Assembly: GCA_963747535.1 (NCBI GenBank)
Contig: CAVVFX010000017.1
Span: 496,001-560,000, forward strand
Length of the DNA: 64,000 nucleotides
DNA from: CAVVFX01 sp963747535
GTDB taxonomy: Bacteria > Acidobacteriota > Terriglobia > Bryobacterales > Bryobacteraceae
Direction of reading: 5' to 3'
In this document: piece by piece, positions 26,156 to 35,091 of the stretch
Layout: every line of letters begins with the position of its first letter
Numbering within the stretch: position 1 is the stretch's first letter
The notes under the pieces: generated by a model
Seen by the model: only the letters and a program-made list of their open reading frames with translations
The model's database searches: none
What the model was told of the DNA's origin: nothing
Position numbers and translations under genes: made by a program

Positions 26156-26213
26156 GGCTGCATAGCAGCCCTCGGCTGCATAGCAGCCCGCTGACCACAC
26201 GATGGGTCTGCGC
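26156..26213 (+). repeat. Dispersed two-hairpin intergenic repeat, copy D (divergent)
   Basis: The first hairpin is present twice in tandem, GGCTGC-ATA-GCAGCC at 26156-26170 and 26174-26188. A shortened second module, CTGACCACACGATGGGTCTGC, follows; its core pairs GACCA with TGGGTC only loosely. It is the most degenerate of the four copies. Confidence 0.6.
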
Positions 26214-26254
26214 CTTAGACAGATACCCGCCGCGGGCTTGATACGCTATAAGCC

Positions 26255-27575
26255 ATGGAACATACGACTACCCGCCGCGATCTGCTCCGTACCGCCGCCT
26301 TGGGAGCGACTGCCCTCGCCGGCGCCGCGGCTCAGCAAAACAAGAGTGTTGCCGGCATGCCTTTCGAACCGAAAGAGACGCCTCGCCTGGGACTCATCGG
26401 CGCCGGCGGACGCGGCAGCAGCATGCTGCGCGAATGGCTCGCCATGGAGAACCTCCGGGTGACGGCGGTTTGCGACCCCGTGAAGGAAGCTGCGGCCAAG
26501 GCGGCGGCAGCGGTCCGGCAGCGGGGACAGAATGCGCCTGCCGTTTTACGACAATGGCGAAACCGATTTCGAGAATCTGGTCAAGCGCGACGACGTCGAC
26601 TTCGTGTACATTGCGACGCCATGGCCATGGCATGTTCCTCCGGCCATCGCAGCCATGGAGCACGGTAAGCACGCGCTTATCGAAGTGCCTGCGGCCATTA
26701 CCCTGGAAGATTGCTGGAAGATGGTCGACACGTCGGAGCGGACGCAGCGGCATTGCCTGATCTGCGAAAACTGCTGTTTCGATTTCAATGCCCTGATGGT
26801 CCTGAATATGTGCCGGGGCGGAGTGCTGGGCGATCTGTTGCATGGCGAGGGCGCCTATCTGCACGATCTGCGCTCGCTACTGTTCGCCGATTCGAGCGAG
26901 GGTTTGTGGCGCCGCAAACCGCACACGGAACTGAACGGCAACCTTTATCCCACGCACGGCTTAGGCCCGGTGGCCAACTACATGGGGATCAACCGGGGCG
27001 ATCGTTTCGACTACATGGTCTCGATGAGCTCACGGGAGCGCGGTCTGGATCAGTACCGCGAAGAGCATGTCCCGAAGGACAGTCCCAAGTGGAAAGAAAA
27101 GTACATTGAGGGGGACGTCAACACGTCGTTGATCAAGACCGCCAACGGTCTGACGATCACGCTTTCGCACGACGTCGTCAACGCACGTCCCTATTCGCGC
27201 GTCAACGCGATTACCGGATCGAAGGGAATCTTCCGCGATTATCCGCCACGCATTTATATCGACGGCGCGAAGAAGGAAGAGTACACCTCGCTCGATCCTT
27301 ACAAAGACCAGTGGACGCATAAATTGTGGAAGGGACAGGGCGAGTTGGCGCGCAAGCTGGGCGGTCACGGCGGCATGGATTTCGTGATGGTATACCGTAT
27401 CGTCGAGTGCATGCGCAAGGGTCTGCCGCCGGACATCGATGTGTATGATGCGGCGGCATGGAGCGCGCCGGGTCCGCTGAGTTTCCAGTCGGTGGCGCAG
27501 GGCAGCATGCCGGTAAAGTTCCCGGACTTCACGCGAGGCAAATGGAAAGAGAAACGCATCAACCTGGAAGGATGA
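26255..27575 (+). pseudogene. Gfo/Idh/MocA-family (GH109-like) enzyme with 1-nt frameshift
   Basis: The protein begins MEHTTTRRDLLRTAALGATALAG, a Tat signal, then the NAD-binding fold (RLGLIGAGGRGSSML, VTAVCDP). The frame breaks near 26547. The second part continues (FYDNGETDFENLVKRDDVDF, VYIATPWPWHVPPAI, CLICENCCFDFNALM, LLHGEGAYLHDLRSLLF, GNLYPTHGLGPVANYMGINR, YSRVNAITGSKGIFRDYPP). These motifs match GH109 NAD-dependent alpha-N-acetylgalactosaminidases. Removing one T from TTTT at 26544-26547 gives a continuous GQNAPAVYDNGETDF. Either this is a sequencing or assembly error in a homopolymer or the gene is newly inactivated. A shortened product from the ATG at 26532 would lack the nucleotide-binding start. 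Confidence 0.85.
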
Positions 27576-27586
27576 GGAAAACATTT

Positions 27587-27610
27587 GGCCACGAATGAAC
27601 ACGAATGAGG
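27587..27610 (+). repeat. Dispersed CACGAATGAACAC-type repeat, second copy
   Basis: Starts GGCCACGAATGAACACGAAT, 11 nt after the stop of the GH109-like gene. It matches the copy forming the end of nifJ (minus strand, 12224 downwards) except that the middle AACACCAATG unit is absent. Confidence 0.7.
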
Positions 27611-27631
27611 ACAATGCGGCGCCCGCACGTG

Positions 27632-28126
27632 TTATTGGGCTGCCGACGTGGTGTTCCGCGCGGGCGAGTGGATATGAGCCGGCTGATACGATCCGGGGAC
27701 GGCGCGTAGCGAGATCGCCAGCCGGTTCCAAGTGTTGATGGCCGCGACGGCGAAGGTCAGGTTGACGATTTCCGCTTCGCTGAAGTGTTGCCCCACGCGC
27801 TCGAAGAGTTCGTCCGGGACGTGGTTTTGCGCGATCAGCGTAAGGGATTCGGTCCATTCGAGCGCGGCGCGTTCCCGGTCGGAAAAGAACGGAGTTTCGC
27901 GCCAGGCATTCAGCGCATAGAGCCGCTGCTCGGTCTCTCCCGCCGCGCGCGCGTCCTTCGAATGCATGTCGATGCAGTATGCACAGCCGTTGATCTGCGA
28001 CGCGCGCATCTTGACGAGTTGCAAGAGGCTGGGTTCGAGTCCGCTCTTACGGATCGCATGTTCGAGGCCGTACATGGCTTTAGTCGTGTCCGGCGATGCT
28101 TTGATAAAATCGATTCTTGGTTCCAT
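27632..28126 (-). CDS. AhpD-like carboxymuconolactone decarboxylase family protein
   Basis: 164 residues starting MEPRIDFIKASPDTTKAMYG. The family signature is EPSLLQLVKMRASQINGCAYCIDMHSKDAR, with the redox CxxC-type pair in CAYC followed by H. Such proteins are alkylhydroperoxidase-like thiol reductases of the cytoplasm. The C-terminal region (ALEWTESLTLIAQNHVPDELFERVGQHFSEAEIVNLTF) also fits. A start 24 codons further upstream is possible but adds unrelated sequence. It is divergent from the M28 peptidase gene. Confidence 0.88.
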   Translation of the reverse strand: MEPRIDFIKASPDTTKAMYGLEHAIRKSGLEPSLLQLVKMRASQINGCAYCIDMHSKDARAAGETEQRLYALNAWRETPFFSDRERAALEWTESLTLIAQNHVPDELFERVGQHFSEAEIVNLTFAVAAINTWNRLAISLRAVPGSYQPAHIHSPARNTTSAAQ

Positions 28127-28277
28127 CGATTTTATGTTGCCACGGTAGTCCAGACGCAGGCCAAGGGCCTGGCCTTTGGCATGGGTTGGCGTTGCCACAG
28201 GCTGCTAGGAACGGCGATCCTGACGATTACTCGACCAGAAAGGGCTGGCCGTGAACATGCAACAATAGCGCAAGAGC

Positions 28278-30410
28278 ATGAAACAAATCCTCGCGCTCCT
28301 TTTCCCCTTCTGTTTATTGGCTGCCGACCCGGCAATCCGCGGGTTTCCTCCCACCGCAGTTGCAGCAGAGCAAGCTTGGGAGGCTAAGGCGCAGTCTACC
28401 CCTGATCCGCAGCGCGTCCGTGCTACGATCCAAAGGCTTTCGGACAAACCTCACCTGGCCGGCACTCCGGCGTCCAAGGCAGTCGCCGAATACATTGCCT
28501 CACAGCTTCGCGAATGGGGCCTCGACACGCACATCGAAGAATTTGAAGCGCTGCTTCCGACTCCGCAGCATCGCGTGCTCGAAATGACCGAGCCCAAGTC
28601 CTTCCGCGCCGGTTTGATCGAGCCCGCGATTCCCGGGGACAAGAACTCGGACGATCCAGGCCAAGTCCCGCCGTACAACGCTTATTCAGGAAATGGCGAC
28701 ATTACTGCCTCGCTGGTTTACGTCAATTTTGGCGTCCCGGCGGATTACGAATACCTGGCCAAGCTCGGCATCAGCGTCAAAGACAAGATCGTTATCGCCC
28801 GTTACGGTGAAAGCTGGCGCGGCGTAAAGCCGAAAGTCGCCTGGGAACACGGAGCGATAGGCTGCATTATCTATTCCGATCCCCACGAGGATGGCTACTA
28901 CAAAGGCGACGCGTATCCCAAAGGCGCTTACCGGCCGGCGGGCGGCGCACAGCGTGGGAGCGTCCTCGATATCGCGCAATTTCCCGGTGATCCACTATCG
29001 CCGGGCTTTGCTTCCGTACCGGGCGCAAAGCGGCTCCCGCTCAGTGAAGCCCGCACGCTCATGAAGATTCCGGTGCTCCCGATCTCCTACGAGGATGCAT
29101 TACCGCTGCTCGAGAATCTCAATGGTCCAGTCGCTCCCGAACCATGGCGCGGGGCTCTGCCGTTGACCTATCACATCGGCCCTGGAGGAACCAAAGTTCA
29201 CCTGAAGATCGAGATGGATAATTCCAGCCACCCGCTCTACGACGTGATCGCACGGATCCCAGGCACGGAGTTTCCTGATCAATGGGTCCTCTATGGCAAC
29301 CATCACGACGCGTGGGTGCACGGTGCGGAAGACCCCCTAAGCGGCACTGCCTCGCTGCTGGAGACCGCGCGTTCACTGGCCTTGCTGGTGAAGGACGGCT
29401 GGAGACCCAAACGCACGGTGATGCTGGCCATCTGGGATGGCGAGGAGTTCGGACTGATGGGCTCTACGGAATGGTGCGAGAAGCATGCCGTCGAGCTGAA
29501 TACCAACCTGGTCGCCTACATCAATTCCGATAGCAATTCCCGGGGACATCTCTCGGCCGGCGGCTCGCATAGTCTCGAAGGCTTCATGGCGGAACTGGCG
29601 CACGACATCAAGGACCCGCGCGACGGCAATCCATTGGCTGACAACATGCGGTCGCGGTCCCAGACCCGGCGCTCGACTGCCGTCGATGCACCCGGTGACG
29701 CTCCGAACGACGGCAAATTTCACTTGACCGCGCTCGGCTCAGGTTCCGATTACACACCCTTCCTGCAGCACATGGGCATCGCCAGCCTGAATCTGGGCTT
29801 CGGGGGAGAAGGCGGAGGAGGCGTTTATCATTCCGATTACGACGACTTCTACTGGTACAGCCACTTCGGCGATCCTACGTTTGAGTACGGCAAAGCTCTA
29901 TCTGAGGTCACTGGCACCGCACTGCTGCGCCTGGCCGATGCTCCGCTGTTGCCGTTCGAATTTACCCGTCTCGCTGAGACCCTGGCGCGCTACGTCAGCG
30001 AAGTAGAGAAACTGAGGTCCGGCGACCGTCCCAATCTCGATGGCGTGAAGCACGGTGTAGAAGAACTGCGAAAATCGGCCGCTGCATTCGAGACGGCTTA
30101 TTCTCTGGCGCTCCCCAAACTCGAGTCGGCACCGGCGGACAAACTGCGCGATGTAAACGCGATTCTGTTCCGGACCGAACGCTCCATGACTCTGGCCCAG
30201 GGACTCCCTAACCGCGACTGGTACAAGCACCGCATCTACGCTCCCGGCACTTACACCGGTTATACCGTCAAGACTCTGCCGGGGCTTCGTGAAGCGGTCG
30301 AAGGCGGCCGCCTTGAGGAGGCGGCGCAACAGGCTCAGCAGGTCGCCGAGGTGCTGCATGCTCTGGATAATCAGGTCCAGGATGCCACGCGCCTTCTTTC
30401 GGGTATGTAG
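28278..30410 (+). CDS. Secreted M28 peptidase, glutamate carboxypeptidase II-like
   Basis: 710 residues with a signal peptide (MKQILALLFPFCLLAADP). The order of domains is that of folate hydrolase/transferrin-receptor-type M28B proteins: an N-terminal protease part, a PA-like insert (about 120-280, with VKDKIVIARYGESWRGVK and GAIGCIIYSDP), the di-zinc catalytic domain (WVLYGNHHDAWVHGAEDPLSGT, LAIWDGEEFGLMGSTEW, LNLGFGGEGGGGVYHS) and a helical dimerisation domain at the end. The zinc ligands H and D in NHHDAW and DPLSGT and the catalytic GEE are present. It should cleave C-terminal or dipeptide substrates outside the cytoplasm. The following amidohydrolase gene starts 20 nt downstream. Confidence 0.9.
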   Translation: MKQILALLFPFCLLAADPAIRGFPPTAVAAEQAWEAKAQSTPDPQRVRATIQRLSDKPHLAGTPASKAVAEYIASQLREWGLDTHIEEFEALLPTPQHRVLEMTEPKSFRAGLIEPAIPGDKNSDDPGQVPPYNAYSGNGDITASLVYVNFGVPADYEYLAKLGISVKDKIVIARYGESWRGVKPKVAWEHGAIGCIIYSDPHEDGYYKGDAYPKGAYRPAGGAQRGSVLDIAQFPGDPLSPGFASVPGAKRLPLSEARTLMKIPVLPISYEDALPLLENLNGPVAPEPWRGALPLTYHIGPGGTKVHLKIEMDNSSHPLYDVIARIPGTEFPDQWVLYGNHHDAWVHGAEDPLSGTASLLETARSLALLVKDGWRPKRTVMLAIWDGEEFGLMGSTEWCEKHAVELNTNLVAYINSDSNSRGHLSAGGSHSLEGFMAELAHDIKDPRDGNPLADNMRSRSQTRRSTAVDAPGDAPNDGKFHLTALGSGSDYTPFLQHMGIASLNLGFGGEGGGGVYHSDYDDFYWYSHFGDPTFEYGKALSEVTGTALLRLADAPLLPFEFTRLAETLARYVSEVEKLRSGDRPNLDGVKHGVEELRKSAAAFETAYSLALPKLESAPADKLRDVNAILFRTERSMTLAQGLPNRDWYKHRIYAPGTYTGYTVKTLPGLREAVEGGRLEEAAQQAQQVAEVLHALDNQVQDATRLLSGM

Positions 30411-30429
30411 CGAGAAAGGCCACACACTT

Positions 30430-31344
30430 ATGCAGACGAATTGGGGCGAGATGCGGGTGTCCGACGCGCACGTGCATTTTTTCTCGCACGGTTTTTTCTC
30501 CACGTTGGCGACGCAGAGAAAGTCCGCCTTCGCCGACCTCCAGCCTCTACTCGGCTGGGAACTTCCCCCAGCCGACTCGGGCGAACTCGCGGACCGATGG
30601 GTGGCCGAACTGGACCGCTACGGCGTGTCGCGCGCGGCGCTGATCGCCAGCGTCCTCAACGATGAGCCTTCGGTCGCCGCCGCCGTGAGCCGGCATCCTG
30701 ATCGCTTCTATGGATTTTTTATGCTCGACCCGACCGTGGGTTCGCTTGAAACGCGTCTGGTATCCGCGCTCGGGAGTGGAGCATTGCAAGGCATCTGCCT
30801 TTTCCCCGCCATGCATCGTTACAGCGTGCAGGATCCGCGGTTGATGCCGCTGTACGAAATGGCCGCCCATCGTCCGGGAAGGGTGGTGTTTGTCCATTGC
30901 GGCGTGCTGAGCGTAGGAGTGAGGAAAAAACTCGGGCTGCCGTCGCATTTCGACATGCGCTTTTCGAACCCGATTGATTTGCATGCCGTCGCGATGCAGT
31001 TCCCAAAGCTAAATTTCATCGTGCCCCATTTTGGAGCCGGCTATTTTCGGGAAGCTCTGATGCTATGCGACCTGTGTCCCAATGTATACCTCGACACCTC
31101 CAGTACCAATAACTGGATCCGGTACGAAGGACTGGACATGAAGACCGTGTTTCAGCGTGCTCGCGAAGTGTGCGGTGTGGGCCGCCTGCTTTTCGGTACC
31201 GATTCGTCGTTCTTCCCGCGTGGTTGGAACGCGAAGGTTTTCGAGTCGCAGTCCGCAATTCTTGCCGAACTGGGAGTCAGCGCAACGGAGGCAAGCCAGA
31301 TATTTGGCTCCAATCTGGAGCGCCTCCTTGCGCGATCAAGCTAA
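30430..31344 (+). CDS. Amidohydrolase (metal-dependent TIM barrel)
   Basis: 304 residues starting MQTNWGEMRVSDAHVHF. Motifs of the amidohydrolase_2 type are visible: the HxH metal pair in DAHVHFF, FVHCGVLSVG, NFIVPHFGAGYFREAL and the catalytic Asp in LLFGTDSSFFPRGW. There is no signal peptide. The ATG at 30430 is preferred over upstream in-frame codons that lie inside the peptidase gene. It is probably co-transcribed with the M28 peptidase. Substrate unknown; related enzymes act as decarboxylases or lactonases. Confidence 0.85.
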   Translation: MQTNWGEMRVSDAHVHFFSHGFFSTLATQRKSAFADLQPLLGWELPPADSGELADRWVAELDRYGVSRAALIASVLNDEPSVAAAVSRHPDRFYGFFMLDPTVGSLETRLVSALGSGALQGICLFPAMHRYSVQDPRLMPLYEMAAHRPGRVVFVHCGVLSVGVRKKLGLPSHFDMRFSNPIDLHAVAMQFPKLNFIVPHFGAGYFREALMLCDLCPNVYLDTSSTNNWIRYEGLDMKTVFQRAREVCGVGRLLFGTDSSFFPRGWNAKVFESQSAILAELGVSATEASQIFGSNLERLLARSS

Positions 31345-31362
31345 TCCGAATCTCAAGTTCTT

Positions 31363-31779
31363 CTAATTCTTCTTTTCGGCGGCGCCCGCAGCGGCAGGAG
31401 CTTCCGACACCGGGTGCTCCGATCCCCTGTGGCAGGTGAAGCAACGCACTTCCATTTTGCCGGCAAAGTTCTTGTCGTTGATCTCGTGCGTCATGGTGAT
31501 CATCTTACGAGCCATCAATTTTTCCGGTTTTTCGTCGGACGACCGATCCGCAACATGGCAGAAAGTGCATTCCACGCCGAGCGACGCGTTGAACGATCGC
31601 ATGGTAGCAATGAATTGTCCCGAGGGCACTTCTTTCAGAAGCTGGACATTCTTGAACTGTTCGCCAGCCGGTTTATTCGGGTCCATCTTCGATTTCTTAG
31701 GGGCGTCCTGGCTGAAGGCCAGAGGTACGCACGAAAAAACGCCAAAAGTGAGCGCCAGTAAGGTAACGCGGATTTTCAT
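31363..31779 (-). CDS. Small exported diheme c-type cytochrome
   Basis: 138 residues with signal peptide (MKIRVTLLALTFGVFSCVPLAFSQ). Two heme motifs, CTFCH and CFTCH, are about 43 residues apart. The core (KNVQLLKEVPSGQFIATMRSFNASLGVECTFCH, AGKMEVRCFTCHRGSEHP) resembles the acidobacterial proteins annotated as photosynthetic-reaction-centre cytochrome c subunit family. The name reflects fold only and does not imply photosynthesis. The C-terminus is Ala/Lys-rich. It is convergent with the amidohydrolase gene, the stops being 18 nt apart, and probably transcribed alone. Confidence 0.85.
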   Translation of the reverse strand: MKIRVTLLALTFGVFSCVPLAFSQDAPKKSKMDPNKPAGEQFKNVQLLKEVPSGQFIATMRSFNASLGVECTFCHVADRSSDEKPEKLMARKMITMTHEINDKNFAGKMEVRCFTCHRGSEHPVSEAPAAAGAAEKKN

Positions 31780-31837
31780 ATCGCACTAATGTAGCAAAAA
31801 CCACGACCGATTTGGAAAGAGCGATTTGGAAAGAGCT

Positions 31838-32845
31838 ATGATCCACACTATCAAGACTATTACCGAACTTGAAGAAAACCTCTCGCAGCCCGGTGCGGCG
31901 GACATCGCCTGCATGCGCCGTCTGGAAGGCGACATTCTGATTCTGGGCGCCTCCGGCAAGATGGGGCCTACATTGGCCCGGTTGTGCCGCAGGGCCGCGG
32001 ACGCCACCGGCAGAGCGCGTCGCGTGATCGCCGTAGCCCGCCGTGTGGTCCCGGAGCCCGGGGTCGAAGACATCTCGTGCGATCTGCTCGATCGTGACGC
32101 GGTGGCAGGCCTGCCGGATTGCCCCAACGTGCTTTATCTCGCGGGCCGTAAGTTCGGGTCTTCCGGCAGTCCGGAACTCACTTGGGCGATGAACACGATT
32201 GTTCCGGCCATCGTAGCGGAACGCTTCCGCAAGAGCCGCATCACGGTGTTTTCAACGGGCAACGTCTATCCACTGCGGGAGATTACCGGTCCCGGTTCAC
32301 GCGAGAGTGATCTGCCCGGCCCCGTAGGCGAATACGCGCAGTCCTGCCTGGGCCGCGAGCGGGTATTCGAATACTACTCGAGTCAATACGGGCTCCGGTG
32401 CCTGTTCTTTCGTCTGAACTATGCGGTCGATTTGCGGTACGGCGTGTTGGTGGATATCGCGAGGAAAGTGCATGACGGCGAGCCTGTGGACCTTACGGTC
32501 CCGGCGTTCAACGTGATCTGGCAACGTGACGCGAATTCGTATGCGCTGCGATCGCTCGAATATTGCGAATCGCCTCCCCGGATCCTTAACGTTACGGGAC
32601 GAGAAACCGTAACGGTTCGAGAGGCCGCGGAGTTTTTTGCCAGGCGATTCAAGCGGACGTGCCGCTATCGTGGTGTTCCGGGACCGGTGGCTCTATTGAG
32701 CGATGCGTCCGCATGCCACCAGTTGATGGGACCGCCGGAAGTTTCTACGGAGACCCTGATGGAATGGGTCGCCGCATGGGTGGAGGCCGGAGGCGAGAGC
32801 TTGAACAAACCGACTCACTTCGAAGTGCCGGATGGAAGGTTTTAA
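31838..32845 (+). CDS. NAD-dependent epimerase/dehydratase family protein
   Basis: 335 residues from the ATG at 31838, with GGAAAGAG upstream. An extended SDR fold: the nucleotide motif GDILILGASGKMGPTLARL at about 30, ITVFSTGNVYPL (active-site Ser/Thr region), and the catalytic YxxxK replaced by a YAQSCLGRE-type sequence (about 165), so the usual lysine is not evident. The C-terminal part (PRILNVTGRETVTVREAAEFF) is typical. The stop overlaps the start of the DapA-like gene, so the two are translationally coupled and may act on the same sugar acid. Confidence 0.82.
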   Translation: MIHTIKTITELEENLSQPGAADIACMRRLEGDILILGASGKMGPTLARLCRRAADATGRARRVIAVARRVVPEPGVEDISCDLLDRDAVAGLPDCPNVLYLAGRKFGSSGSPELTWAMNTIVPAIVAERFRKSRITVFSTGNVYPLREITGPGSRESDLPGPVGEYAQSCLGRERVFEYYSSQYGLRCLFFRLNYAVDLRYGVLVDIARKVHDGEPVDLTVPAFNVIWQRDANSYALRSLEYCESPPRILNVTGRETVTVREAAEFFARRFKRTCRYRGVPGPVALLSDASACHQLMGPPEVSTETLMEWVAAWVEAGGESLNKPTHFEVPDGRF

Positions 32846-33896
32846 TCAGATGGATCCATCGTTCTTGCAGATCCTGCGGAAAGGCGTGGTAATCCCCGCG
32901 CATCCGCTGGCCCTCACCGCCGAGCGGAAACTTGATGAACGGCGCCAGGTGGCGTTGACTCGTTACTATTGCGATGCCGGCGCCGGGGGAATCGCCGTCG
33001 GAGTTCACACCACGCAATTTGCTATTCGGGAACCTCGTATCGCACTCTTTGAGCCGGTGCTCCGGTTGGCTGTTGCCGCCGCGACGGAATTCGAGCGGAA
33101 TTCAGGCCAGCGTCTGATAAAGGTCGCGGGCATCTGCGGCCAGACCGCGCAGGCCGTGCGTGAGGCTGCTCTCGCGCGTGAGGCGGGATACGATGTTGGA
33201 CTCCTGAGTCTGGCGGCCTTGCCGTCCGCATCGGACGACGAACTCCTCGAACATTGCCGCATCGTCGGAGAGGAGATTCCGCTGTTTGGCTTTTACCTGC
33301 AACCCTCAGTGGGCGGGCGCTTCTTGTCCTATGACTTCTGGCGCCGGTTTTGCGGACTCGAGAGTGTCGTCGCGATTAAGATCGCGCCATTCAATCGCTA
33401 CCAGACGCTGGACGTTATCCGAGGCGTGGCGGATAGCGGCAGAGTCAACGACATCGCGTTGTATACAGGGAATGACGATAACATCATTGCGGATCTTCTG
33501 ACGGAATTCCGCGTCTCCGGCGGGCCGGCATATTTTCACGGTGGGCTGCTGGGGCAGTGGGCGGTGTGGACGCGCCGCGCCGTCGAACTCCTCGAATGCA
33601 TTCGCGCCAGCCGAGCAAATGCGGGGCAAGGGTCGGCGGCGCTGCTTGCCGGGTCCGCGGCTCTCACAGATGCCAATGCAGCGCTGTTCGACGTGCGCAA
33701 TCAGTTCGCGGGCTGCATCGCCGGCTTACATGAGATCCTGCGTCGCCAGGGTTTGCTCGTAGGACGCTGGTGCCTGGATCCAGCCGAGGACTTGTCTCCC
33801 GGACAGTTAGCGGAGATCGATCGGGTAACCCGAAGCTATCCGCAATTGAACGACGACGAGTTCGTCATGAGTCATGTGGATCAGTGGCTGAAATGA
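32832..33896 (+). CDS. DapA-family (dihydrodipicolinate synthase-like) aldolase
   Basis: 354 residues if the overlapping ATG at 32832 is used; MDPSFLQILRKG at 32850 is an alternative. The TIM barrel reads VVIPAHPLALTAERKLDERRQVALTRYY, DAGAGGIAVGVHTTQF, LIKVAGICGQTAQAVREAALAREAGYD and ESVVAIKIAPFNRYQ, the last containing the probable Schiff-base lysine. The family includes keto-acid aldolases and dehydratases of sugar-acid breakdown. Overlap with the epimerase gene (14 nt) indicates coupled expression. Exact substrate unknown. Confidence 0.82.
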   Translation: MEGFNQMDPSFLQILRKGVVIPAHPLALTAERKLDERRQVALTRYYCDAGAGGIAVGVHTTQFAIREPRIALFEPVLRLAVAAATEFERNSGQRLIKVAGICGQTAQAVREAALAREAGYDVGLLSLAALPSASDDELLEHCRIVGEEIPLFGFYLQPSVGGRFLSYDFWRRFCGLESVVAIKIAPFNRYQTLDVIRGVADSGRVNDIALYTGNDDNIIADLLTEFRVSGGPAYFHGGLLGQWAVWTRRAVELLECIRASRANAGQGSAALLAGSAALTDANAALFDVRNQFAGCIAGLHEILRRQGLLVGRWCLDPAEDLSPGQLAEIDRVTRSYPQLNDDEFVMSHVDQWLK

Positions 33897-33953
33897 GACC
33901 GCTCCCTTAACGGTCGCGGCTCGGTAAGCTCCCCAGAAACAGCGCCGTTCGGA

Positions 33954-33996
33954 GGCTGCTCCGCAGCCGGCAGACCACAAAAAGCGATGGTCTGCC
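33954..33996 (+). repeat. Dispersed two-hairpin intergenic repeat, copy C
   Basis: The best-preserved copy: GGCTGC-TCC-GCAGCC, then GGCAGACCA ... TGGTCTGCC, a perfect 9-bp inverted repeat around CAAAAAGCGA. It lies between the convergent DapA-like and cyclase genes. Confidence 0.8.
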
Positions 33997-34050
33997 CCAC
34001 GGGGCCGGTCACTGGCGGCTAAAGGTCGATGGGCTTGGAAGTTGTTGGGG

Positions 34051-35091
34051 TTAGAAGAGCGCTAGCGGATTGAAGGGCGATCCGGTTGCTCCCGGCACTC
34101 TCAACGGAGCGACGGTCATACAGAAGGTCGAGCGCTTCAGCTTGGCCGCCTGATCGGAGGCTGCTTCAAGATCGCAGTTGTCGAATAGCGGCGTCCCCAC
34201 GGCGACCAGGAGTAGCTGATGGATTGGCTGATTGACGCCTTCCACCCGCGAGGGGCGGACGTCCTGCACGGCGTCACTGCCGAACAGCGCGACGTCCCGC
34301 TCCTTCAGCCACTTCGCGCAAGACGCATAGAGGCCGGGGGCCTTCTCGTTGAAATTGAGCGGGCCTTTTTCGGCGACGCGCTTCCAGCGTCCGGTACGCA
34401 GCAGCACGCAGTCGCCGCTCTCGATTTTGACCCCGGTCTTCTTTTCCCAGGCGTCGAGATCTTCGGCGTAGATTGCCTCGTCGTCGTCCATGTACGGGAC
34501 GTTCTTGAACCGCGGCCAGTCGATCAGCACGCCTCGTGTGACGAGTCCATTTTTGAATGGCATCACGTCATTCTTCTCTGCGCCCCAGGTGGTGATGCTG
34601 CTCGCGGGAAAGCCGTTGTAAATATGCCCGTTGTAGATAAAGTGCGAGAGGGCGTCGAAGTGCGTGGTGCTATTGCCGTGGAAGTTGACGAAGATCGTAT
34701 CGACCGCATAACCGCTGGAACCTTTCATGTCCACGCCGGTTGAACGCATGACGTGCTGCCACGTGTATCTGGGGCGTGCGCCGGGCTGCCCGGACTCCGG
34801 CCGCGCTCCCTGTGGCGAAATATCGGCGTCCAGGGACATCGAAATAGAGATGCCTTCCTTTACCAGTGACGCGGCCTGTCTGCGCTTCGCATTCGTGATC
34901 AGGTTGACGGTGCCGGCCTGATCGTCCTTGCCCCACCGGCCCCAGTTGGCAAGCTCGGTCATCCAGCGGTCGATATCGTCTTTCGTGAGATTGCGTGGAT
35001 ACTTAGGGGTCTCCGCGGCTCTCGCTGGAATCAGGGCCGAGGCCGTTGCCGTAGCGAGCCAACGCAACCTGCTGCGCGCGGTGAAAGTCAT
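34051..35091 (-). CDS. Exported cyclase-family (kynurenine formamidase-like) hydrolase
   Basis: 346 residues. The N-terminus (TARSRLRWLATATASALIPARAAE) is an export signal. The fold is that of Mn/Zn-dependent cyclases: STTHFDALSHFIYNGHIYNG carries the HxD metal motif, followed by TRGVLIDWPRFK, GDCVLLRTGRWKR, LYASCAKWLKERDVALFGSDAVQDV and PIHQLLLVAVGTPLFDN. Its ATG overlaps the enolase-superfamily stop (ATGA, 35088-35091). Family members hydrolyse amide or ester bonds in small cyclic acids, so a lactonase role beside the other two sugar-acid enzymes is plausible but inferred. Confidence 0.87.
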   Translation of the reverse strand: MTFTARSRLRWLATATASALIPARAAETPKYPRNLTKDDIDRWMTELANWGRWGKDDQAGTVNLITNAKRRQAASLVKEGISISMSLDADISPQGARPESGQPGARPRYTWQHVMRSTGVDMKGSSGYAVDTIFVNFHGNSTTHFDALSHFIYNGHIYNGFPASSITTWGAEKNDVMPFKNGLVTRGVLIDWPRFKNVPYMDDDEAIYAEDLDAWEKKTGVKIESGDCVLLRTGRWKRVAEKGPLNFNEKAPGLYASCAKWLKERDVALFGSDAVQDVRPSRVEGVNQPIHQLLLVAVGTPLFDNCDLEAASDQAAKLKRSTFCMTVAPLRVPGATGSPFNPLALF

